Below, one piece after another: positions 32,900 through 39,959 of a stretch of DNA of 41,461 nt. Both the position numbers and the translations under genes were made by a program. The notes beneath the pieces are model-generated. The model searched no databases and was not told where the DNA came from. It saw only the letters and a program-made list of their open reading frames with translations. Positions within the stretch are counted from its first letter, which is position 1. Each line of letters starts with the position of its first letter. Location of the stretch: positions 1 through 41,461 of the IMG/VR virus record IMGVR_UViG_3300046011_003786; one strand, 5' to 3'. The stretch is from a virus.

Positions 32900-33573
32900 T
32901 TGTTTTCTCCATATAATCTATATGCTGTACTCATACTGCATCCTAGATGTTTTGCTATCTTTGTGAAAGATATATTCTGATTTCTTAATTCAATAACTTT
33001 TAGTATAAACTCATCGTCGTAAGTTCTTATGCTTCCATTTATTGAACCCCACTTGCTTCCCATTGATTTTGCTACTTGTTTCTGTGTATCAGATTTTGGT
33101 ACATGAAAATCCCTATGCAAATTGTTTTCAGATTTTGTTACCCATTCTGAATCCTTTGTTGTTATTTTAGTTTGTGTTATTTCTTTACCATGCGTATTTG
33201 TAGCATCAGAGTCTTTTGTATCATCAATAGCAAATAAACCATTCATTGCATACTTTCTAGCATAAGATGATGTAGCTCCAGTTACTTGTGCTGAATCCAT
33301 ACCCTTCTTATTTTCCTCTTCTCTAGCAAACCCACTACCTTCTGCTACTAGCTCTCCATCTTTATCAAATAGACTAGCAGTTGCTTTAATATAATATCTG
33401 TCACCAAGAACCACTAGCTCATCACGTACAGTAACGCTACATTCGTGCTTTTTAATCAAAGGCTTCAGTCCTTCAAAAATATCTTCCAAGCTACGATACT
33501 TGTACTTACCAAATAAATTAAATCGGTTCTTAGGAGCGTTTAACTCAGACTGAATTGTGCTTAACAAACTCAT
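32875..33573 (-). CDS. ERF-family annealing protein, copy 1, fused to a helix-turn-helix tail
   Basis: 232 aa from the ATG at 33573 (ATGA overlap with the upstream gene). Residues 1-130 are an ERF domain: FGKYKYRSLEDIFEGLKP, ATASLFDKDGELVAEG, and GATSSYARKYAMNGLFAIDDTKDSDA. A TQTKITTKDSEW linker follows, after which about 90 residues are added: a basic stretch and a helix-turn-helix (FILKVIELRNQNISFTKIAKH, LGCSMSTAYRLYGEN) typical of homing-endonuclease DNA-binding tails. The extra part ends just after the start of ERF copy 2. Confidence 0.82.
   Translation of the reverse strand: MSLLSTIQSELNAPKNRFNLFGKYKYRSLEDIFEGLKPLIKKHECSVTVRDELVVLGDRYYIKATASLFDKDGELVAEGSGFAREEENKKGMDSAQVTGATSSYARKYAMNGLFAIDDTKDSDATNTHGKEITQTKITTKDSEWVTKSENNLHRDFHVPKSDTQKQVAKSMGSKWGSINGSIRTYDDEFILKVIELRNQNISFTKIAKHLGCSMSTAYRLYGENKCQYNQNC
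33142..33178. repeat. 37-bp direct repeat, copy inside ERF copy 1
   Basis: Matches 32468-32504 with a single mismatch. In ERF copy 1 the reading frame runs on through the DSEW codons into the helix-turn-helix tail instead of stopping, because the TGGTAA of the other copy is TGGGTAA here. Confidence 0.85.
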
Positions 33574-33689
33574 TTTGTAGCTCTCCATTCTTCATAAGCT
33601 TTAATCACTTCTTGTGGTTCAATACCAAGCTTTTGACTTACTGCATAGAATGACATACCACTATTAAGTAGCTTCATAATCTCTTCCAT
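33570..33689 (-). CDS. Small helical, HTH-like protein
   Basis: 39 aa, ATG after AAAGGATATATT. MEEIMKLLNSGMSFYAVSQKLGI has the spacing of a helix-turn-helix (helix, GMS turn, AVSQKLG recognition helix), followed by EPQEVIKAYEEW. It overlaps ERF copy 1 by ATGA. It could be a tiny DNA-binding protein, but size alone limits confidence. Confidence 0.6.
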   Translation of the reverse strand: MEEIMKLLNSGMSFYAVSQKLGIEPQEVIKAYEEWRATK

Positions 33690-33699
33690 AATATATCCT

Positions 33700-33864
33700 T
33701 TACTTCTGATGAGACGATAAACCGTCTTCATATTCTTTGATTAAAATCTTAAGCATACTAACCATTGAACGGTCTTCTGTATCAGCCAATGATTGTAGCT
33801 TATTCTTTACGTCCAATGGTAGTCGTACCAATGAACTACCCTTTGATTTCTCTGTATCCTTCAT
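33700..33864 (-). CDS. Ribbon-helix-helix-like protein
   Basis: 54 aa, ATG after AAAGGAGGAATTTAACT. SSLVRLPLDVKNKLQSLAD and DRSMVSMLKILIKEYEDG have the strand-helix-helix layout of Arc/MetJ-type DNA-binding proteins: an alternating strand SLVRLPL, helix A, then helix B. It overlaps the upstream gene by 29 bases. A regulator of the ERF/SSB operon is plausible. Confidence 0.65.
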   Translation of the reverse strand: MKDTEKSKGSSLVRLPLDVKNKLQSLADTEDRSMVSMLKILIKEYEDGLSSHQK

Positions 33865-34042
33865 AGTTAAATTCCTCCTTTCCCATATTTAAGAAAGCTA
33901 TCTGAGCTGATAGCTCATGGTACATAGCTAAAGCTACATCAGTCTTCTCTTGTATCATTAGTTGTGCTACAAGATGACAATTATCAAATGTTGTGTTATC
34001 TACTGCTAGAATTACATCTAGGCTATCAATGGCTGCTTTCAT
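33836..34042 (-). CDS. Hypothetical helical protein
   Basis: 68 aa, mostly helical (DNCHLVAQLMIQEKTDVALAM, HELSAQIAFLNMGKEE). Start overlaps the previous stop (ATGA). No family recognised. Confidence 0.65.
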   Translation of the reverse strand: MKAAIDSLDVILAVDNTTFDNCHLVAQLMIQEKTDVALAMYHELSAQIAFLNMGKEEFNYEGYREIKG

Positions 34043-34257
34043 AACTGTTCCTTTATATCTTCAAGTATTAACTCACGCATTACATCTCGCTCAATGTCAT
34101 ATCTAGTAAGCAAGTAGTTGAATTTCTCAATCATCTTTTCTATACTATCATCCATTTCATCTCTAAAGTCATTACACTGTTCTTCGTATAACTCTTCACC
34201 TGACTGTTGATTATTCAAATATCTATGTAGATTATTTGATTGCTCTTTATCCGTCAT
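34039..34257 (-). CDS. Hypothetical acidic helical protein
   Basis: 72 aa from the ATG at 34257, chosen because ACAAAGGATATATT precedes it; the longer frame from 34293 has no ribosome binding site. Strongly acidic (YEEQCNDFRDEMDDSIEKM) with a helical C-terminus (RDVMRELILEDIKEQL). First gene after the second structured gap. Confidence 0.65.
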   Translation of the reverse strand: MTDKEQSNNLHRYLNNQQSGEELYEEQCNDFRDEMDDSIEKMIEKFNYLLTRYDIERDVMRELILEDIKEQL

Positions 34258-34536
34258 AATATATCCTTTGTGAATATTTGAAGTTTCCTTCATTGAGCAT
34301 CATATCCAACTACCCCTACGCTGATTAAGCGCTAATGCAATAATCACTTGCAATTCAGTTAGAAGCATTGACACTCAATGAAATAAACTTATTTAACAAT
34401 AGACAGCCTCTTGGAAATTAATCCGCAACATCTCTTTGATGTTTCATATTTGAAGGCAAGTAAATCAAATAACTCATATCAGAAGAGATAAACTCAACTG
34501 ATACTGATATTATACTCTTGTAAACCAAAAGTAAAC
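34258..34536 (-). other. Gene-free stretch with hairpins and a promoter
   Basis: No convincing ORF. Inverted repeats: 34336-34352 (TGCAA / TTGCA, 7-base loop), 34366-34380 (CATTGA / TCAATG, 3-base loop), 34427-34443 (AACATC / GATGTT), and 34477-34503 (TATCAG aa GAG ATAAA CTC aa CTGATA, a symmetric interrupted stem). A TATAAT at 34509-34514 would start leftward transcription so that all of these lie in a leader of about 240 bases. Confidence 0.5.
34509..34514 (-). promoter_or_regulatory. Candidate leftward promoter (-10) downstream of the helicase-primase gene
   Basis: TATAAT on the minus strand, preceded at 16 bases by GTTTAC, a partial -35. It would drive the ERF/SSB/RusA block independently of the genes upstream. 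The weak -35 keeps confidence moderate. Confidence 0.45.
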
Positions 34537-36675
34537 TTAATCTTTGTAAGATTTTTCTACAATTAACATAACTTCTTTATCAAAATTATGTTTATTCCAA
34601 TAGCTTTCATCAATAGACAATGCTATATCATGTAAGCTATATAGCCATTCCTCTGCTTCATCTTTGTTCATAAGCAATTTATCAACTGTTGCTAGAGCTG
34701 CTTTAGCTAATAAATTAACTGCTCCAGTACCTTGTTTGGCTACCTTGATAATCTCTTGCTCAAAGTATGCTTTCAATGCTCCACCACCACTAGGAACGAA
34801 TGGAGTAATATGTTTTCTATTCTCCTTCTTCTCTTTAGGGATAAGCTTTGCTACTTCAAACTTCTTCTCACAAGAACCAAACCATATATCATCAGTAGGA
34901 TTGCTATAATAGATATGAGCCTTATCGAAACAAGCTTCGTCAATCTTTACCGAATAGTATCTTGCAATGTTAGACATAAACTCTTTGTATATCTCAGGTG
35001 TAGTTGATATGTATTTATCAGCCAATAAGATAACTCTAAATCTATCCCCTATTGCTCCATTCTTTTCCTTTTGATGGTTTCTAGTAGGTGCTATGATTGC
35101 ATAATGTTCTGCAAATAATTCCTTAGCATAATCCATGCTCATACCATCATCTACATCAAGTACAATCATATTGGTTAGTTGTTGAGCTGATTCATTATTA
35201 CGCTTACCACCTTTGAATTCAACAGGAGCATAACAGATATTCTCTCCAGTAATCCAGTGAGGTATCTCTTCAAACTTCATCTCTCTTTTAACATATCCAT
35301 CACCATGGTTAAACTTACCATTTATAGGCATAGAGTAGCTCATAATACAACTATCACTATTGGTTGATATTAGTTGTCTAATCTTTACAGACAGCATACT
35401 TCCAATCTCCATACACTCGTAAGCATCACCATGTTTGTATGATAAATCCTCTAGCTCTCCAAAGTGAACCTTGATAGCTTTAGTGCTTGTGCTTGGATAG
35501 ATACCAAAGTCTAATGCTTCATTAGTATCTACAAATCGATTTAAGCCACGTAGACGTAAATATAATCGTTCTAGCTTAGATTGCCCCTTGATTATACGTT
35601 TGAGGCTCTCAGTGCTATTTACGGTAAGATTAATGGCATATTCTACATCTTTAACAGATACAGACTTATTCCCACTAATGAAAGCATATAATCCAGCCAT
35701 CTTAACGCACTTGAAATGTCTTCCATTGTACTCAGCACTAAGGATGCTGTCTTTGAACTCATTAGCTAAAGCTTCTGACTCTGCTTTAAACTCATACATC
35801 ATATCCTTTGCATCTTCATCCATAGTTAGCACTAGACCTTCATTATCAGGTACAATTAGCTCTAGCAGTCGCTTAGCAGTAGTTTCTGCATTCTTATGTA
35901 GTTCGCTAGCCTTAGACTCTAATTCTCGCATTTCCTTACCAGTTAGCAAGATTGGCAACTTATCATCATCTTCTCTGAAAAAGAAACTACGTCTAGCTAA
36001 TCCCGATTGCAACTTACTTCTAAATACATCTGCAATAGCATCATTAAGCATTAACGCTTCATATGTTCCAAACCCAAAAAAGTTAGGAGCTACTCCAAAC
36101 ACTTGTGCTTTAGTCTTCTCAGACTTAATAGCTTTAGTAGCCCATATGCCATTATCATAGCTAGTAAATAAGTTATCAATCATCTCTTGTTTTGCTGATA
36201 TGAATTTGTCAATCTCATCTACCTCAAAGCTTGGTGAACCAAACTCTAAGTCGAATAAGGTTTGGGCTAATGAAGTCATACCTGCTTCAGTAGCGTTTCC
36301 TACTGTTGGTTGCCATACGCTTAGCCCCATAGCTGCTTCATCACGCTCTTTACCCTCTGCAAAGCTAGATAGATATATCTTACGTCTATTCATAAAGACC
36401 TTATTTAGTCTGTCATAGATAGCATTGAAGTACCAATTGTTTAGGGTATCTAATGAGCTATTCTTTCCTCCACCTGATTGTAGTAATAGTACAGAATAGA
36501 AATTAATAGGAGCTGGATTCCTACCTCCTTGGTAATCAACCTTAATCCTCATATTTGATGCTATTGTAGCTAGTTTATAGTTAGCCATCATAGCACTTGC
36601 CTCTAGCTCAATCTTTGGGTTTAATGACATTATTCCCTCAGCCATCTCATTTACTATTGGATGATACTTATTCAT
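34537..36675 (-). CDS. DUF3987-like helicase fused to an AEP/PrimPol-like domain
   Basis: 712 aa. Residues 1-380 look like the DUF3987 RecA-type helicase: NFYSVLLLQSGGGKNSS is a Walker A with Asn after Lys in place of Ser/Thr, SFEVDEIDKF a Walker B, and ANEFKDSILSAEYNGRHFKCVK the lid helices. Residues 480-610 resemble an archaeo-eukaryotic primase core: IVLDVDDG (acidic metal site), GDRFRVILLADKYIS, KIDEACFDKAHIYYSNP (the D...C.. P region seen in viral primases). The usual order is primase first; here it is last. It is the main replication protein here. Overlaps the methyltransferase by 4 bases. Confidence 0.68.
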   Translation of the reverse strand: MNKYHPIVNEMAEGIMSLNPKIELEASAMMANYKLATIASNMRIKVDYQGGRNPAPINFYSVLLLQSGGGKNSSLDTLNNWYFNAIYDRLNKVFMNRRKIYLSSFAEGKERDEAAMGLSVWQPTVGNATEAGMTSLAQTLFDLEFGSPSFEVDEIDKFISAKQEMIDNLFTSYDNGIWATKAIKSEKTKAQVFGVAPNFFGFGTYEALMLNDAIADVFRSKLQSGLARRSFFFREDDDKLPILLTGKEMRELESKASELHKNAETTAKRLLELIVPDNEGLVLTMDEDAKDMMYEFKAESEALANEFKDSILSAEYNGRHFKCVKMAGLYAFISGNKSVSVKDVEYAINLTVNSTESLKRIIKGQSKLERLYLRLRGLNRFVDTNEALDFGIYPSTSTKAIKVHFGELEDLSYKHGDAYECMEIGSMLSVKIRQLISTNSDSCIMSYSMPINGKFNHGDGYVKREMKFEEIPHWITGENICYAPVEFKGGKRNNESAQQLTNMIVLDVDDGMSMDYAKELFAEHYAIIAPTRNHQKEKNGAIGDRFRVILLADKYISTTPEIYKEFMSNIARYYSVKIDEACFDKAHIYYSNPTDDIWFGSCEKKFEVAKLIPKEKKENRKHITPFVPSGGGALKAYFEQEIIKVAKQGTGAVNLLAKAALATVDKLLMNKDEAEEWLYSLHDIALSIDESYWNKHNFDKEVMLIVEKSYKD

Positions 36676-37523
36676 TTTAATCCTTTAAAAATATGAGCTA
36701 CAACATCAACTGTCCAACCATTTCCTATGGCGTGATACCTATTGTAATTTGATACTCCACTTGTATATCCAATTGGTATCGTGTTAATTGCCTCACATTC
36801 TTCTGGAGTTAAAAACCTCCACTTGTCTCTATTTTTATTTCCTATGGCATTTGCTTCATCTATGCTTGGTTTGTTTTCAGTAATATATTTCATAAATTCC
36901 GAATCTGTAAAAACTATTTGTCTACTACCTCTGTATAGATACCTTCTTAGATTTGAGCCTTTCCCATACATAGCATCTATGCAAAATGACTTATCTCTAT
37001 CACTTACAGCATCTACAAGAACATCATTCAGTGATATTCCCTTGTCTTCAGGCTGGGTAACATTTGGTATATTTGTCCAATAGCTCCTCTTCCTTAATCC
37101 AGCTGATACAAGGGAACTATTGATACTAATTGGTTTTACGCCAAGCTGAGAAGATATAATATCTTGAAACTCCTGCTTCATATTTACATTCTCAAGCAGA
37201 AAATACTTCGGTTTAACTAGCTTTAGAACCCTTACATACTCAAAAAATAGAACACTTCTTGGGTCTGCAAAATTTAATCCTTTACCAGCAGAACTGAATC
37301 CTTGACATGGGCTTCCTCCAATTAACAGGTCTATGTTTTTAATTGTTTTAATATCTCTAACATCACCAATCTGAATTGTATTTGGGTAGTTATTCATTGT
37401 GATAGATATTGCACTAGGCTCCACTTCACTTGCGAAATAACTATCCACTTCTATGCCTGCTCTTTCTAATGCTATTTGACCACAACTAATTCCATCAAAT
37501 AGACTTAGTACATTTACTCCCAT
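36672..37523 (-). CDS. DNA (cytosine-5) methyltransferase
   Basis: 283 aa with all main C5-methyltransferase motifs in order: I (SLFDGISCGQIALERAG), IV (GGSPCQGFSSAG, catalytic C73), VI (ENV at 111-113), VIII (GLRKRSYW), IX (RFLTPEECEAINTIPIG) and X (YHAIGNGWTVDVVAHIF). The target-recognition region between VIII and IX is short, about 80 residues. No restriction enzyme gene is adjacent, so it is an orphan, likely protecting phage DNA from host restriction. Target unknown. Confidence 0.93.
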   Translation of the reverse strand: MGVNVLSLFDGISCGQIALERAGIEVDSYFASEVEPSAISITMNNYPNTIQIGDVRDIKTIKNIDLLIGGSPCQGFSSAGKGLNFADPRSVLFFEYVRVLKLVKPKYFLLENVNMKQEFQDIISSQLGVKPISINSSLVSAGLRKRSYWTNIPNVTQPEDKGISLNDVLVDAVSDRDKSFCIDAMYGKGSNLRRYLYRGSRQIVFTDSEFMKYITENKPSIDEANAIGNKNRDKWRFLTPEECEAINTIPIGYTSGVSNYNRYHAIGNGWTVDVVAHIFKGLK

Positions 37524-37834
37524 GGTGATACCTCCTTGCTAATATCTTCTTGTATGCTTGAAAGAACGTTATCTAATGAGAATTTATCTGTTCTATCTTT
37601 ACTTCTTGCTTCTAATATCCTGATAACATTAAATGCTTTTTCTAAAGAATCAGTTTCAACGCTATTTGACATTAACGCTCTACTTGAATAGTCGTATACT
37701 AACTTTATGCTGTAATACCCATTCTTTTTTATCTTCATCATAGAAGTACCATAATAGTCTTCAACCTTAAAATCACCGTATGGTTTAAAGTGATTCATTA
37801 ACTGCTTGTGTATGTTCTCGTCTTCTGCTTTCAT
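37514..37834 (-). CDS. Hypothetical protein
   Basis: 106 aa: charged N-terminal helix, beta-rich centre (MMKIKKNGYYSIKLVYDYSS) and a helical acidic tail. It overlaps the methyltransferase by 10 bases and the upstream ribbon-helix-helix gene by 50 bases in another frame. No family recognised. Confidence 0.7.
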   Translation of the reverse strand: MKAEDENIHKQLMNHFKPYGDFKVEDYYGTSMMKIKKNGYYSIKLVYDYSSRALMSNSVETDSLEKAFNVIRILEARSKDRTDKFSLDNVLSSIQEDISKEVSPWE

Positions 37835-37955
37835 CTAATATCAACCTTCTTACTTCTTGACTCATTGAGCTAGAATTTTTTTCAGCTAAATATTTTAGAA
37901 TTGAAATCACATTAGCATCAAGGTTAATCATAACACCCTTCTTCTCTTGCTTCAT
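37785..37955 (-). CDS. Ribbon-helix-helix transcriptional regulator
   Basis: 56 aa, beginning MKQEKKGVMINLDANVI. GVMINLD is the strand, NVISILKYLAEKNS helix A, and SMSQEVRRLILDESRRR helix B, the classic Arc/MetJ/ParG layout. It is transcribed away from an origin-like region carrying an iterated repeat and a palindrome, its likely binding sites. The last 16 codons overlap the next gene in another frame. ATG after AAAAAGGAAATAGA. Confidence 0.72.
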   Translation of the reverse strand: MKQEKKGVMINLDANVISILKYLAEKNSSSMSQEVRRLILDESRRREHTQAVNESL

Positions 37956-38030
37956 TCTATTTCCTTTTTATTTAGTTCATTGCAATGATACAACTATATA
38001 CCTTAAGCTATATAAAATTTGTATATATAA

Positions 38031-38078
38031 TATAGGTAAGGTATAGGTATAGGTAAGGTATTGGTAAGGTAAGGTAGG
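38031..38078. repeat. Tandem 11-bp iterons
   Basis: Contiguous units TATAGGTAAGG (38031-38041), TATAGG (38042-38047), TATAGGTAAGG (38048-38058), TATTGGTAAGG (38059-38069) and TAAGGTAGG (38070-38078). The 11-base period matches one DNA helix turn, so bound proteins would lie on one face. Confidence 0.85.
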
Positions 38079-38125
38079 AAACACGTATATACCCTAGTGG
38101 TTACCCTCGTGGGTCGTAAGATGAA

Positions 38126-38142
38126 CGTACGATTATCGTACG
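38126..38142. promoter_or_regulatory. Perfect palindrome, operator-like
   Basis: CGTACGA-TTA-TCGTACG: 7-bp perfect arms with a 3-base centre, followed by no T run. It lies between the 38-aa membrane gene and the iterons and upstream of the ribbon-helix-helix gene. Dimeric ribbon-helix-helix proteins bind such short inverted repeats, so autoregulation is plausible. Confidence 0.6.
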
Positions 38143-38160
38143 ACAAATTACTTTAAGGTT

Positions 38161-38277
38161 CTATTTTCCAGTAAATAGGCTAATAAAACCAACTATTGCC
38201 ACAGCTAAAATCCCTATAACAATTGGCAATAAATAAATCCCAATTACAAATCCCATTCCAGCTAAAACCCATTCCAT
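38161..38277 (-). CDS. Small hydrophobic membrane protein
   Basis: 38 aa, beginning MEWVLAGMGFVIG and ending FTGK, nearly entirely one or two membrane helices. ATG after AAAAGGATAGCAG. It could be a small holin-like, superinfection-exclusion or membrane-tethering protein; its place next to the origin candidate gives no decision. Confidence 0.7.
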   Translation of the reverse strand: MEWVLAGMGFVIGIYLLPIVIGILAVAIVGFISLFTGK

Positions 38278-38346
38278 CTGCTATCCTTTTCTTTTCTTTT
38301 TATTATTGGCTCAAAGACTTATTGCTAATCAGGATAAAAAAGAACT

Positions 38347-38356
38347 ACTACGTAGT
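38347..38356. promoter_or_regulatory. 10-bp perfect palindrome ACTACGTAGT
   Basis: ACTACGTAGT lies in the 115-base gap between two leftward genes. With no loop it cannot form a hairpin but suits a dimeric DNA-binding protein. The gap shows no other gene. Confidence 0.35.
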
Positions 38357-38392
38357 GTCACTTCGTTATCTTTTTCATCCTTCAGCAAACGT

Positions 38393-38650
38393 CTAAACTA
38401 TTTGTTTTCTTGGGAGAGATATAATCATTTCTTTCTCCCCATCATCATACCTCATCAGACAAGTAACTGTATAATTGGTTCTCCCAATACCCTTAATAAA
38501 TGCACTTCCATAGTTTTGTTCTACCCACAATACTACTTCCTCATTGGTTAATGGTCTATTGTTTGAGTGCCATAGAGCTATGTTATTGGCTCTTTCTTCT
38601 TCAGTTGATACATAACTCGTCTTTTTGCTTTTCGTTCGTTTAAGAGCCAT
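38393..38650 (-). CDS. Hypothetical basic protein
   Basis: 85 aa from the ATG at 38650. The N-terminus is very basic (MALKRTKSKKTSY), then EEERANNIALWHSNNRPLTNEEVVLWVEQNY looks helical and the C-terminus beta (YTVTCLMRYDDGEKEMI). A DNA-binding role is possible. Ribosome binding site weak; the start follows the nuclease stop by 16 bases, so coupling is likely. Confidence 0.65.
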   Translation of the reverse strand: MALKRTKSKKTSYVSTEEERANNIALWHSNNRPLTNEEVVLWVEQNYGSAFIKGIGRTNYTVTCLMRYDDGEKEMIISLPRKQIV

Positions 38651-38666
38651 TTGCGTTACTTCTATG

Positions 38667-39407
38667 CTATGTTCTGAAACTAAATGGATTGGTTTGCCAC
38701 AATACATCTACTAAATCAGGCATATTCTTAGCCATACGGATAGCTTTAACCTTGATTTGTATTAAACGTAACAATTCTGCCATATACTCTTCGTCTATTG
38801 GCTCAGTCAATACATTGACTTTAACCTCCCCTTTAACAGTAGGCTTTACAATATTAACAACACATACATGGTTAATATCAAAACCATTCTTACGAGCTAT
38901 ATAGGCATAGGTATACAATTGCATCTTATAATCAGCTAATGATGATTTACTCTTGGCTGAAGTCTTCCAATCAACAACAGTATTGCCCACAATAGCATCA
39001 ATACTTCCCCCTAATACAAAACCATCAGTAGGCTTATAGGTGAGAGTTAGCTCTAACTCGTTAGGCTTTGGAAACTTCTTACCATACTGCTCAACCCAAG
39101 TATTATACATTGGCTCCAATGCTTCAAGGATTCCCCAACTGTCAATAGCGTTATTAGAATCCAAATAAGCTACTTCCTCGTCCTTGTTAGGTGTATAACC
39201 ACCATTCCTACTGCTTAGATAATAATTCTCTATACGATTATGTAATAAGCTTCCTAGATAGGTATTATCATTACCGTTAAAAGATTTCTCTTTTAGGATA
39301 TAAGTCTTATACCAAGCATAAGGATTGTCGAACATCTGTGACAAACTACTAGGTGATAGTAAAACCTCTCCCTCTTCTACTTCTATTTTTACATATTCTA
39401 ATCCCAT
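38667..39407 (-). CDS. PD-(D/E)XK (RecB/Cas4-like) nuclease
   Basis: 246 aa from the ATG at 39407, preceded by CAAGGGGAATTA; the longer frame to 39479 lacks a ribosome binding site. LLSPSSLSQMFDNPYAWYKTYI is the N-terminal motif, YLGSLLHNRIENYY supplies the H, GGSIDAI the Asp, VVDWKTS the D/E-x-K, and YKMQLYTYAYIA the QxxxY motif of RecB-type exonucleases. It probably provides 5' or 3' resection to feed the ERF annealing proteins. Confidence 0.85.
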   Translation of the reverse strand: MGLEYVKIEVEEGEVLLSPSSLSQMFDNPYAWYKTYILKEKSFNGNDNTYLGSLLHNRIENYYLSSRNGGYTPNKDEEVAYLDSNNAIDSWGILEALEPMYNTWVEQYGKKFPKPNELELTLTYKPTDGFVLGGSIDAIVGNTVVDWKTSAKSKSSLADYKMQLYTYAYIARKNGFDINHVCVVNIVKPTVKGEVKVNVLTEPIDEEYMAELLRLIQIKVKAIRMAKNMPDLVDVLWQTNPFSFRT

Positions 39408-39428
39408 TAATTCCCCTTGAAATGAGGT

Positions 39429-39448
39429 AGTTAATATTATAATTAACT
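39429..39448. promoter_or_regulatory. Inverted repeat enclosing a -10 element upstream of the nuclease gene
   Basis: On the minus strand AGTTAAT-TATAAT-ATTAACT: 7-bp perfect arms with a consensus -10 hexamer as the centre, 22 bases upstream of the nuclease start codon. A repressor bound here would cover the promoter. A second inverted repeat (ACTATC / GATAGT) lies just upstream at 39452-39473. Confidence 0.55.
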
Positions 39449-39479
39449 CCATACTATCCCCCATTGGAGATAGTAGCAA

Positions 39480-39731
39480 TTAATTATTATTACCCCTAAA
39501 ACCACAACAGCTCTTAGAATTCCCTGATTGCACATTGTATAAAGATACTACCCATAACTCACCACAAGTAGGACAAATAGCTTTCACTAATGTTTTCCCT
39601 CCCTTATTTGTGACTGAACCAAAGTATCTCACCCCATTGGCTATCTCCTCTCCCATTTTAAATTGCTTAGGTTTGACACGCTTAGGAGATTTGATTCTCT
39701 CCTGATTTATAGCCATATACAGCTCTTCCAT
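39480..39731 (-). CDS. Small zinc-binding protein
   Basis: 83 aa, start after AAAGGATAACC. A basic N-terminus (ERIKSPKRVKPKQF) is followed by a zinc-knuckle pattern CPTCGELW ... SGNSKSCCG, as seen in phage HNH/AP2-associated proteins. No nuclease core remains. It may bind DNA or RNA. Confidence 0.65.
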   Translation of the reverse strand: MEELYMAINQERIKSPKRVKPKQFKMGEEIANGVRYFGSVTNKGGKTLVKAICPTCGELWVVSLYNVQSGNSKSCCGFRGNNN

Positions 39732-39734
39732 TGG

Positions 39735-39950
39735 TTATCCTTTCACATTCAATCTGTAATTTGGTAAATCATACTCCCTACATTCATTTAGAGCCTCTAG
39801 AAGGAACAATCTATCCCTTATAGTAGTGTTTGCTCTCTTCAGGCTTTCAAGCTGTATAAGCTGACTCTGGAGCCAATTGCAATCAACTGCTATAATTTCC
39901 CCTTTTGCAAAATAATCTACCATAAATTGCTCAAGTTCTTTATTTTCCAT
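39735..39950 (-). CDS. Hypothetical helical protein
   Basis: 71 aa, ATG after AAGGAGATAAA. Mainly helical (SQLIQLESLKRANTTIRDRL, LFLLEALNECREYD) with a short basic end. No family recognised. Confidence 0.65.
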   Translation of the reverse strand: MENKELEQFMVDYFAKGEIIAVDCNWLQSQLIQLESLKRANTTIRDRLFLLEALNECREYDLPNYRLNVKG

Positions 39951-39959
39951 TTTATCTCC

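Larger units (their letters stand above)
37985..38142. other. Candidate replication origin: AT-rich segment, 11-bp iterons and palindrome
   Basis: Left to right: an inverted iteron half (TATACCTTA, 37997-38005), about 25 bases of almost pure A/T (38006-38034), the iteron array (38031-38078), a GC-richer spacer with ACCC/GGGT, and the perfect palindrome 38126-38142. This AT tract plus iterons plus regulator-gene arrangement is typical of theta-type phage and plasmid origins. Direct proof is lacking. Confidence 0.55.

Noticed and set aside
35588-36160. 190-aa rightward frame opposite the helicase-primase gene
   Set aside because: Shadow frame without ribosome binding site, opposite a gene with clear motifs.
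38330-38360. Intrinsic terminator on the minus strand (ACTACGTAGT followed by TTCTTTTTT)
   Set aside because: The palindrome has no loop, so a stable RNA hairpin cannot form; kept as an operator-like palindrome.
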